A stretch of DNA of 64,000 bases from Nymphaea colorata (lineage: Eukaryota; Streptophyta; Magnoliopsida; Nymphaeales; Nymphaeaceae), in contig NC_045138.2 in the NCBI RefSeq assembly GCF_008831285.2, positions 21,113,934 to 21,177,933 on the forward strand, given 5' to 3'. A model generated the notes under the pieces. That model was not told the DNA's origin, did no database searches, and saw nothing but the letters and a program-made list of their open reading frames with translations. Shown here in pieces: positions 49,201-59,700 of this stretch (its first letter is position 1; every line of letters begins with the position of its first letter). The position numbers and the translations under genes were made by a program.

Positions 49201-50638
49201 TTTTTTTCCACATGGTCAGTCTCTATTAGTGGCAAAAAACTAGATGTCTAACTGGGAACCTCAAAAGCGTGGAAAGAAAGGACAAACTAATTACCTGTTG
49301 CAATCAGGAGAATGAGAAGAACAGATAAAAAGTTTACCTTAGCTATACGTTTGGCAGAAATTACAAAGAATTATAGCTTGCCAAATATCTAGAAATATGT
49401 GAATTGCCTAAAACATTATTCAACTGAAACTCAGACTTACAGCATCCACAAAGCTAGTAATTCGGACCAAAATTCTTTTCTTTTCCGTCGTGACAATCTC
49501 GCAGGCATTCATGCACAGCTAAGCAAACTTTTCGAACCAAGTTTTGCAGTCTCAGCAACATGGTAATGTCATAGAGATTTACTGTTTGTATTGAGTAAAT
49601 TCAAAGTATGTGCGTTGGTGATTTAGTTCACGATGTCAATCCCAACTATTAACCATTCTGTGGATTAGACCCTACTATAGTGAGTATGTCGAGAATACAA
49701 GGCAGGCACATCCAAGAAACTGAGGAAAACAATACCACATTCAATTAATGGCATCAATATAGGAACGGATTTTACTAGTCAACCGTCTATTGACTTTAAT
49801 GGCGTAAAAAAAATGGGAACCTTTTAGTGGGTTATTCGAAAATTTTGAAATAAAGCAAGGAGGTCGAGACTAAGAGGTAGTCAAGCATCAAAACTCAATT
49901 TGCGTAACGTGATCAGCACAATAAACCTGGTAATTGGTATTCTCAAAAATGAAAACCCTCAAATTCGTGCCAAGATCATTTGATTTAAGGCACTGCAACT
50001 CTTTGCTTTCATTACAGCTTCATACTCAAAACTTCTATGTCCAACATATACAATTACCTAGTGATCAGTGGCACTGCGTTTACTTTTGTCGGAAAGCCAT
50101 TTTACGTTCCAGCAGTTGCAAAATCTATTATCTTGAGCATCAAGAATTTTCTAGATGAGGGAACAAAATAATTCGTGAACTTCTGGAATGCCAGAAGTGT
50201 TTCTTGTGCATTTTTGGGGGTAGAGAGAGAGAGAGAGAGAGAGAACATGACTCACGTTGAGGCTGAGGGGCCGAGCATGGGATTCTCCCGGAGTGGTTGA
50301 AAGGAGAATCTGCGAAGGGACCTGAAGAGGCAATCGCCATGAGATTTCCGTGGGCAGTCGTTGACGAACATCGCCACGACGAAGACCACCAACTTGAGAG
50401 CCACGGCAAGAGACACCACCCACGCCTTCTCCTTGCGGTCGTACCTCGAACCAAAGAAGGGGACCTTCTCTTCTGCGTCCTCCGCCGCCACCTTTGTGGG
50501 AGTCTTCTCTCCGTCCAAAGAGGCGCCACGGATCTCGATACCAAGGTGGCCTCCAGATTCACCGACGGCCAACTTCCTCGGTACAGCATCGGAATGCCCA
50601 AGAGTTGAGCGTGGGTTGCTCGGTCTTGCTGACGGCAT
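46219..50638 (-). CDS. Rhomboid-like membrane protein, KOMPEITO (KOM) type, probably catalytically dead
   Basis: Six exons: 50256-50638, 48587-48750, 47251-47414, 46907-47169, 46707-46833 and 46219-46341; 1224 bp, 407 aa, TAG stop. Plant-rhomboid marks: VNDCPRKSHGDC, RFSFQPLRENPMLGPSAST, WLHGGAFHLVIN, FIGIRL, YLLSAFSGSLLSALF, GLLGTM, LPYTDNFANVGS, CTWCHHLNCV and a Cys-rich tail, LTLTCQTNGKFKVFP. The catalytic Ser position is kept (GASS, about S213) but the usual GxSG is GASS, and the catalytic His of NFAHIGG is Asn (NFANVGS, about N265), so the Ser-His dyad is broken. From memory Arabidopsis KOM (pollen wall and callose) also has DNFANIGG and a near-identical tail. Exon 2 ends at a GTGGGT donor chosen to keep phase. 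Exon 3 ends at AAG/GCAATT, a GC donor. An upstream in-frame ATG at 50765-50767 is an alternative start; 50638 gives the better family N-terminus. Confidence 0.9.
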
Positions 50639-50782
50639 GATGGACAATAGGTCCACCGATCTCCCTTCTCCGTTGGTTTCTTTGGTTCTTGAAGAGTTGA
50701 GAGAAAAAAGAGAGGTGTAGCAGAATGGAACCCAAGAAAGTTTTGAAGGTGTGCGGGAAAGATTCAAACGAGAGAGCCGTTG

Positions 50783-50798
50783 TGGCGCAGCTGCGCCA
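50783..50798. promoter_or_regulatory. Perfect 16-bp palindrome with central CAGCTG E-box
   Basis: TGGCGCAGCTGCGCCA reads the same on both strands. It lies 145 bp upstream of the chosen start of the KOM-like gene, in its promoter or leader. CAGCTG fits the CANNTG E-box. Binding is inference only. Confidence 0.4.
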
Positions 50799-51054
50799 GG
50801 TTTCTCCTACCCTGGTATAACTGAACCCGGGTTAAGTTTCCTCAACAGTTTTGACCCAAGACCCGTTTACATTTCCCTGCAGTAATTGTTCTCTCTTGCA
50901 GCTTAAAAGAGGGACGAGCATTGCTGCAAGCCGGGACTCCGGGTTAGCCACAGTCGGACCCGAGCAGACGAGGGTTGAGCCTCGCTCAATTCATATATAT
51001 TGGTCTGCTCGAACTCAGCTTCCTACCACTTGGCGCACCCAGAGTAAAGCTAGA

Positions 51055-51515
51055 AATTTTTAATGAGGGAAACAGAATTAAAGTTTTTAAATTTTTGACT
51101 AGCGCTCAAATATCATTTTTCAAATTTTTTTTATAAAATAAATGATTTTTTTAAAAATTTACATATAAATTAAAAAAATTAAAGTGAGGTCAAGGCCCAT
51201 GCGGGCTATACCTGGCTCCGCCTTGGGCACACCTAGATACACCAGCAACCGATAGACGGCTAGACGCTGGTTCAAGTTTCATGGTGTAAGTCTCTTGCTT
51301 TTACACAAGGGCGAAGCCAAGAATGGGCCGGCAAAGGCCTGACTTCTCTTCTCCCCCTAAAAAAGTGGGTTAAAATTTACATGTAAATATTAAAAAAATC
51401 ATTTATCTTATATAAAAATTTTAAAAAATGATATTGTGGCTCCTGTCAAAATTTTAAAATTATATTTTAAATCCTTTATGAAGAATTTCTACCTTCACCC
51501 CTACTGTTGCGGATA
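51055..51515. repeat. Inverted pair of GGCGGAGCCA-family copies
   Basis: One copy at about 51055-51225 (minus) and another at about 51310-51515 (plus). Each has a GCGGAGCCA or GCGAAGCCA head, a GGGCC block, an ATTTACAT(A/G)TAAAT word, AAAATCATTTAT and an A/T-rich arm. They face away from each other around an 85-bp spacer, so a transcript could fold into an imperfect hairpin. A further copy begins GTGGTGGAGCCAGTGG near 51840. Confidence 0.6.
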
Positions 51516-53213
51516 GATGTTAAAGTAGGCACGAACAACGCCATAATTGTTGGTTAGAGGAGCAGTAATTCAATAACTTTAATGTTTTTAGAATATGTAT
51601 ATCTATAAGCTAACTTAAATGTGAACTAACTTTGTGAGGCAACTAAGCCTCTTAGCTCGAGGATGGTTTTCCTATCTACAACCTTCATGAGATTAGCTAA
51701 AAGGTAACACATCGAGTGTTTAGTTCTGATTTGAATTAGGAGACAAAGACATAATCTCCTGTAGCGAAGAACTTGTATTATCCTAGCATGTAACATGAAA
51801 CACTCGATGGCAGTCTACCTTGTTCTACGCCATGAGCAGTGGTGGAGCCAGTGGCCAGCTTGGCCCTTGCCCCTCCTTGAGCTTTGAAAAAATTGAAGTT
51901 TACTTTGTAGAAATCATCATAAATTATAATTGGCCACTGTAAAAAAAAATTTGAAATGACATATTGGTCCCTATTAGGAGAAAAAAATCCTCATTCTGAC
52001 CATGAGATCGATTTTATGAAATTGGTACTAGCAATATAATATACATTTAGGTGGCTGAAGGTCATGAAATTTGAAACGGTTGTACATGTAAAAATAGAAG
52101 GCTCTTTAGTTTCAACTACTACTTGTCCAATAAAAGTTTCACTGACCTTTGGGTGCATGGGCACTCGAGTCAAGGCCAAAGTTCCTTCATTCCTCCATTC
52201 TCTCGTAATCTAAGGTGCTGTGAGTGATTTGAAGTGACATCTTTGTTGCATTTCAACTTTTACATTTAATTTTCTTTTACAATACAAAAATTGGGCAGCA
52301 ACAATCTAAAACAGATACAAGTAGCGTATTACAACCTATGAAAGATCCACCGTAGGAACCTCTAATTATGTGAGAAGAGAATGAGTTTTCTATGTCATTC
52401 TATTCTATGTGGGGGATGAACTCTACTAGCAATATGCATATTTATCTCAATGTCCTGACCTTATATGTATACAATCAACATTTTTAACTCTATCGTCATC
52501 TCATAAGTTTATCATTATCTCATATTCATATCTAAGATAATGATATGGAGTAAGAAATAACAATAGAAAGTATGAAGTAATGACAGAGTTATAAGATAAT
52601 AGGTATGTGATAACGACAAAAATATAAGATAATAACAAAGTTATGAAATAATGTGTATAAGATAACAGTAAGAGTATGAAAACGATATGAACAAAACAAA
52701 AAACCGAAGATGTTTTTTTGTTATTTTGAGATATATTGATCATAATAATTTGCATATACGAATTAACACAATCATTCATAATCATTTGAATATAAGAACT
52801 AACACAATCATTAAATCAATACTTTATTAAATCTTAGACTATCTTTGGTTACCGCACAACCTATATTTTATGGAATCTTTGATTACCTTTAGTAACCACA
52901 TGACTTGACCCCATCACAAGGCCTGTGCACAGACCGACGTATACAACTCGCTTTGTAGTTATCTACGTATACAACTCAGCTTTGTAGTTATCTAATGCAG
53001 TTGGCTACTTAAGTGTCCTCGGCCTTAATAGATGGTAAACCGAACTAAAGATTGAGAACTCACCAGAGCCAACAAACGTCACCAGTGGACTCGTGTCTGA
53101 GATTCAGACGCAGGTTTCGGGGACTGTCGCCGGCAGTTGCCACGTCTCAAACCGATGAAACGTGGCATCTATGGTCGTCGTGCATGTATAGATAACGATA
53201 GTCGCCGGAACTG
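51516..53213. other. Spacer upstream of the small coiled-coil gene
   Basis: AT-rich. It includes another GGTGGAGCCAG repeat head at about 51840-51990 and a stretch of ATAATGA/ATAAGATAA words at 52500-52690. The last 150 bases before 53214 should contain the promoter of the next gene; no TATA box was picked. Confidence 0.4.
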
Positions 53214-54056
53214 ATGCCGAACACGATCGCTCTGAACGATAACGACCGGATGGCTTCGACTAACGAACCGGTTCTTGCCCGACTGGACCGTCTCGAGCAC
53301 TTGGTCGTCCTTTTTTTATCAATTTCTGCAGTTCGTTTACTTTGTTTTTCGATTCTGCGATGCACCTGATTACAAGTTAATTGGTTCTTCTTTTTCTTAA
53401 TCTGTGGTAGACAGCAAATTTGGAGGATGTAAAGGGAGTCCGGTCCGGGAAGAGTTCCAGCGTCTCGACTCCTCGAAGCGGGACGACGAGCAGCGGCGGG
53501 ATCTACTCCGAGTCGCCGTCGTCGCCGGCGAGCCTGGAGAGCCGATGCAGGCCTTTGAACGAGGTGCTGGTGGAGACCCAATTGAAGGGCACCATCGTCG
53601 ACAGACTCGACGACCTTGAGAACAGGGTCGTGAAGGTGCATACTCTCTCTTTCACGCTTCCTTTTGTTCCGTTCTTCATCATAGAAAAGAAAGACAATCA
53701 TCTTTATCTACTCGCAATTAAGACCAAAATCAAAATGAAGAAATAGGAAACATGAGAAGCATCTTCCGTTGCTCTTGGTGTATTACCCTTTTAGCTAACA
53801 ACAATGGTAGGAGTTCCTTTTTCTGTGTGTGCTAGCTATGAACAACTGTGTGTCGTTGCAGTTGGAGGAATTGATGTTGACGACACGAAATGAGGAGGGC
53901 AACGGCGGAAAGACGGCCGGAGGCGGAATGCGGCTTGTGGAAGAGCTGGAGGAAGCGCATGGAGGGCAAGAAGAGAAACCACGAAAGAAGAAGCACCGCG
54001 GAACCCTGAAACGTTTGGTCAAGACCTGCGTATCAAGGAAACCTAAAGGCCCATGA
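53214..54056 (+). CDS. Small charged coiled-coil protein, unknown function (three exons)
   Basis: Proposed exons are 53214-53303, 53411-53635 and 53862-54056, giving 169 aa with a TGA stop. Exon 1 is MPNTIALNDNDRMASTNEPV then LARLDRLEHL. Exon 2 has TANLEDVKG, a Ser/Thr/Gly-rich linker, SLESRCRPLNEVLVETQLKG and RLDDLENRVVK. Exon 3 has LEELMLTTRNEE, RLVEELEEAHGG and a basic end, KKKHRGTLKRLVKTCVSRK. Exon 2 to 3 is clear (AAG/GTGCAT donor, TTGCAG acceptor). The exon 1 donor (GTCGTC at 53304, or 53307) is weak. The pattern CRPxxxVLxETxxKGTxxxRLDxLExRVxKLE with a basic LKxLVKxCV end recurs in unnamed plant proteins I remember, of no known function. Heptads suggest a short coiled coil. A second in-frame ATG is at 53250. 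Confidence 0.75.
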
Positions 54057-54821
54057 AAGTCTACACCACGATGGCCTTTCCCTTTATCTCTCCTTGATGA
54101 AGATAGGGGAACCACTCTATGTTGTCATATAATTTTCTTTTTTAAATGATGTTACGGACAGAGTCGCCTTTATTCTAACGTTGGTGTCTGATAAGTTGGT
54201 GTTTGATGAGTTTCGGTACTGGCAACAACCGTTGTAGATTCTATACTGTGTGTATACAACTTTTCTGATCATATAATACCAGAACAGTTTCAAAGTATAC
54301 AAATTAAGAAGAAAAAAAAAACAGCACTGTGAAAAAAATAGACTAGCCCATTTTCTTTGTAACAAGTTTTATACTTCATACTTGAAATATAACCTTCGCA
54401 CAAAGAAACAAGGAGACGAGTAATAAAGAGAGTGAATGAACCAAAAGCGCTTGCAGATAGATCCATAGGAAGCAACCTCAGGATTATCCTTCTCTTTCAT
54501 CGACGCGATCTTGTACATATTAACAGCATTGGTATGCTGAAGTTCAGTTTGAGAAGTGTTGGTAAGAAAATGCAAAAACAATTCTTGTTTATCAGGTAGA
54601 AACTACAAAGATATGTTGGTAAACTTAGTGAACTAAAAGGCCGACACACTTGAGCAAAAGTGGCTGTCTTGCTGCAAATGCAACCTATGAAAACATAATT
54701 CAGGTACCATTTTGAAGATCGAAACTCGACGCCCAGCAATAGGCAGTAGCGGCAACCCAGATCGGACGGTTGACGACAGAGAGCATCATCATCCGAGAGA
54801 ACGTTGTTGCACTTTCATAGG
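54057..54821. other. 3' flank of the coiled-coil gene; possible unrecognised transcript on minus
   Basis: Holds the 3' UTR of the preceding gene. On the minus strand 54340-54800 contains a short frame (MMMLSVVNRPIWVAATAYCW) ending at an ATG/GTACCT donor-like site and a later frame with NMYKIASMKEKDNPEVASYG. These might be exons of a small gene, but I recognise neither. Confidence 0.25.
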
Positions 54822-55212
54822 GATGTCTACTTGAATCGGATATACGGTTGGCTGTATATGTTTTTTCATACATTCACATGATTCAAACATGAATAAAAAA
54901 AGGTCTGAATATAAATCCGAAATCTGATTTGACAATCCAAATTTGATTCATATGTTTATATATGAATCCAAATCTGGTTTTTGAACTAAATTTGGAAAAG
55001 CATTAGGTATAGGATATTTATTCAAAATTCGATCTGATCCAAATTCAATTGGATATTTATATATATATGTGAATCCAATCTGATTAGATGTCATTTCTTA
55101 AATTAAAATCCAATCTGATTTATTAGTAGATACCTTCTTTTTCCATATCTGATTTTTTTGGAATAGTTGGTTCATATATCCAATTAAAATCAGATATATT
55201 AACATCCCTACT
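54822..55212. repeat. Dispersed TAGGGATGTC-family repeat, copy 9
   Basis: About 391 bp from TAGGGATGTCTAC to TTAACATCCCTA, with facing termini and the family interior (AAATCCGAAATCTGATT, TGAATCCAAATCTGG, AGATGTCATTTCTTAAAT). The flanks CACTTTCA and CTTATTCA match at five of eight positions. Confidence 0.75.
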
Positions 55213-56790
55213 TATTCACACAGTCAAGATCCCTATGTATTCACACAGGAAGAGAAGGCTAAAAATGATGCCCTGTGCCAAGAACATGTACAAAAGGTGC
55301 ACATCAACGAACTGAAATGACTCGCTGCGTAAACTTTCTTGCTCTGTTCATCTCATTTCTGCAGAGATCTTTACCTCAAGTAAATCTTTGTCAGAGATAT
55401 GAGTTCCCTGCTTAAGCAGTCCCGCTCCTTAACAATTCTTAAACAGGATCGGTGCGAGTACCCAAGCAAACTCAGGGACAAATTATGAAGTAAAAAACCA
55501 TACTATTGCACAATGTTCACCATTTTCTGCACGTTTTCGGATGAATAATAAAAAAAATGTTATTTTGATGCAACATGAGGCTGGGTTAAACAGCTCACAG
55601 ATCTGACAGATGCGATATATTTCAACTAAGCGGGGAGAGAAGATAAACAATTTTGCATAAGGAATGAATTGAGGTGGAGTCACAACTTTAAGGTATCATG
55701 CATGCATGCCTTATAATTACAGGCAAGAATAGACTTATAATTACAGGCAGGAATAGACATTTCCTCGTCTATGAAATGCATGAGACAAATTTATAAATTA
55801 CCGTTTCTCGAGGTTAAATTTGCATAGGCAGATGAAATTTCACAACTGTGTCGTATAAACAAAGGGCGAAAGGAAGAAGCACTTTTACTGGAGCAAAAAG
55901 GTCGAAAAGGATGACGCCGCCAAGGAGAGAAAAACATCAGACCCTCAAGTTTGCCAGTGTCTGCTTTCAACATATCTAATGAGAGTAAAACGTAGCAGAC
56001 CTTCAAGTTTGCCATTCTCTGCTTTCATCATATCTGAATCCAATAAGCAAGTTCCAGATGAAGTAAAAGTATATAATGGAACAAGAAACATAATTCGATG
56101 ATTTATGTTTCGTCTTTTTTAATTTTGCAATTGATAAATTACGAGTTTATTTGAGAACTACACCGTAAGACAAGCAATCTCAGCCATTACTCATGGACGC
56201 ACTGTTTTTTGAGTTACACTTAAACATTACCATATTATTTTATCATAAGTTGTTTATGCTCAGAAATGCTTCTGTATTGCCATAACCAACTGTCCCAAAA
56301 TCAATCAAGTCGAAACCATTGGAATTTGAGCCGTTGCCTTCTTGAACCAAATATAGATCACATTAACCCAAAAGATTTTGCAAAAAAAAGAGAAAAAATA
56401 TTAAAACAAGTTGCAACTGATTAGACCAATACAAATGCTGACCAAATATTAGATCACATTAACCCAAAAGATTTTGCAAAAAAAAAGAAAAAAATATATT
56501 AAAGCAAGTTGCAACTGATTGGACCAATAAAAATGCTGAATGGTCCTAGGCATTCCTCGTAAGTGCGACCTCACACGAGGACACAGCCACACACAAGCAT
56601 GCATGAGCACACACCGTGTAAAAGAGAGATTTTTCAGCGTCATTTGTACAAAGCATTCTACAATGCAATAGAAGAAAAGAAGACCTGACTGAAGCCAGGA
56701 AATTTAGATGATTATCCTTCTTTTGCCAATGGCAGTAAAGCATTTCAAGTTTGTTCCACGACCTAGAGCGGGATAACCACAAATTCATTT
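55213..56790. other. Spacer, including the 3' flank of the TFIIA gamma gene
   Basis: Contains a diverged two-copy repeat at about 55937-56040 (AAGTTTGCCA...TCTGCTTTCA) and the 96-bp duplication at 56345-56537. The TFIIA 3' UTR runs downward from 56790. No other gene recognised. Confidence 0.4.
56345..56537. repeat. 96-bp tandem duplication downstream of TFIIA gamma
   Basis: Two adjacent copies, both with GATCACATTAACCCAAAAG and AAGTTGCAACTGATT, offset by 96 bp (56356 and 56452). Confidence 0.9.
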
Positions 56791-59700
56791 TCACTGTGTG
56801 AGCAGCTTCGAGTCGCAAGCAACTATTTTTACCCTCCCAACATTTTCTTGGGTGTCTTCGTTCTTGAACGTTGCATCCTGTAAAATGAATGTCCAGACAT
56901 TATCACAGAACCGATAGGTGTGCAAATGTCCCTGCAAGATTGAAGGCCAATCGGTTAAGAAACCATAACAACCAAAGATGAGCAAAGCGTCACTTCCAAT
57001 AAAATAGTACAGACAGCGTTTTTAACTGGACATAGATCCACAAAACTTGCATTCATTCTGTCGCTATATAACTGTTATAGTAAGTCTCTAAATCAGAGTG
57101 AAAACAAAACCACGCTCATAGATCATCATGAATAAAATGAATAACAATAAAACAGAGGAAAGCAATAATAAGGATACTGAGGTAGGCAGCACCCAGGCCC
57201 CAAAGCTGTGTCCACATTTCATTCGCAAGGAGCAGCCATTATACGAGAAAAATACACTAACATATGAAAAGATAAGAGATTTAGAACTACAGTCTCTTAG
57301 GAAGGTCCTGGATCAATAACAGTGTTCGTTGACAAACTTCTGCCTACTCGCTAATAGCCAGAAGGCTATTCAGTAAGCACCAGCTGTCAGATTTGGGAAA
57401 AGCTCAAAGCTCCACTCTGCAAAACTCAGCAAAAGATTTTTTCACCGTCTTTAAGCAGACTTACAACTCCTGCCAACTGCACGTGTTCTCTGCCATCTAT
57501 GTGTACACACTTCCAATTCCTGGATCCTCATCCCATCCTGCCATCTTAAACCTATAGCCAGCCACCATTCCAACTCTTCCTGAACCTCTATTCCCCAGTC
57601 TAACTTTAAGGGCTGCTCTATGCACATATTTCAAACTTCGAGGCTGCAGTTATTAAGAAGTAAGAACTGTTCATTGGTTATGTCAAATTCCATTCATCTT
57701 CCTCCATTACCACCATATTATCAAGTCATAGCAAAACTTTCAACATTAAAGGATAGCCTTCTAGTTAATGTTCTTTGTCATCCACCATTTTGACCAGTCA
57801 CCAGACTCTCGGTGGTCTCCCAGAGAGCCCAAATTTCCCACAAAAAACTGCCATATTTTCTGTGTTATACTGCATTCGAAAAACAAATGTGTTTCATGCT
57901 CTTCGTGAGTACGCCAGAAGAAACACCAAGAAGCCAGTGAGAAGCCCAGTCTCTTCATTCTACTGTCTGTCAAAAGGCAATTTTTACAGCCTTTGTATGA
58001 CACCCAGCAGGCTGTTGGTACGTATCCCCTGCCATAGCAAATTCCTCCATTTCTCTTTAGGACCCTTTGACCTCAATGCTTCCTATATGTTCTTTCTAAA
58101 GAAATCCTTCCCATTTGTACGGTACAATTCAATGACATCCTGTCTGAGTTCTTCAGAGGCTCTGACCACAAGTTCAGAGGAGAGGTTTTCTAATGCTGTC
58201 AAAAGTATCCTTGTCTGATGAAGACATTTCCAGTATATAGCACAAAGCATTTCTATGAAACCTCATCAGGTGCAGATTTACAAACCATAGCATGGTAAAC
58301 CAAATGGAAACCTTCATAACCAACTACTCCTGTAAGCAATCAAAGAAACAGATGGTGTACTTATCATCGGACATGAAAAAATGAAAGTTACTTCTAGGCT
58401 TCTAGCCAAAAACAAACTTTGAAAATAATTGTGATGAGTGGAAGCAGTGTTATCTGTATCATACGATATGGATGTATCGTATAGGTCAGCAAAATCGGTA
58501 TGATATGCCCACGATACATATTTTTCATGTGTATCGTAGGTGTATCAGTCGTATCTTACGATAGGGCTGCCCAGTGTAGTACGTATCGTACGATACGAGG
58601 CCATATCATTTACAAAATACGATACGATACACCTTCTGTATCGTAAATAGGGGGTGTATCGTGCCTGTATCGTACGATACTTACGATACATGCCCTTATA
58701 TAGTACGATACAGTGCGATATGGGCTGAATTAAAAAAAGGGGACCCGAACCCCCCTTTTTCAAGTTTCTTTTATAAAAACTCACTCCTTCATTTCTAACC
58801 TAAAGATTGTGCTGCCTTGAAGGGAAATCATCGATTTTCACAGTAAAATTATCAATTAAACCATGGATTTGTGAGTAGGTGGCTAATTCCCGTTGGGAGG
58901 AAGGGTTTTTTTAAATCATGAAGATGGAGATGAGGATGAGAATGAATATGAATATGATGAAGATTATGAATGAGAGTCGAGAGTGTTTTCATTTTATATG
59001 TATTGACATTGAACATGTTCACAATTTCATTATCATCTTGTGATGTAATACATAACATTTAAAACTTGTTTTCTGATGTGTTATCTCATAGACTTATGGA
59101 CCTTATGACTTATGAATCTATGGTTATGAAATTAAGATATACGTAATTCAGTGTTGTATGTATCGTAAATACGATACGATACACCCCATATCGTACAATT
59201 ATGATACGGGCACCGTATCATACAATACGATTACGATACGGCATGATATGTTATGATACGGTTACGATAGGGCAAGATACAGGTACGATACGGTAATTTT
59301 TATTCATTTTTTATTATTTTTTGAGAATTTTTTATTTTTTTTATTATTTAAAAAAAACGATACGGTTACGATACGTTAAGATATTTTACGATCCAACGTA
59401 TCTTAAAGCCAAACCGATACGGCTTACGATACGCTTTTTACAACATTGATGTAATTGTTGACTTGTGCTTTTTATATTGATATTGTCATGAATTTTGATG
59501 TTTACGAATGATGAACCGTAACTTTATAGCAATAATAAGTCAATCATTCTGTAAAACATGTTTTTTATGAAGAACATATTATTCTTGATTTTTACTATTT
59601 TTTATGAATTTTTCGAATTTTTTTCTTATTTTTTCTGATTTAATTTAAAAAAAAAACGATACGGTTACGACATGTTACGATATTTTACCATACAGCGTAT

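Noticed and set aside
50639-50767. Upstream in-frame ATG as start of the rhomboid-like gene
   Set aside because: The added 43 residues are Ser/Lys-rich and unlike plant rhomboid N-termini; kept only as an alternative.
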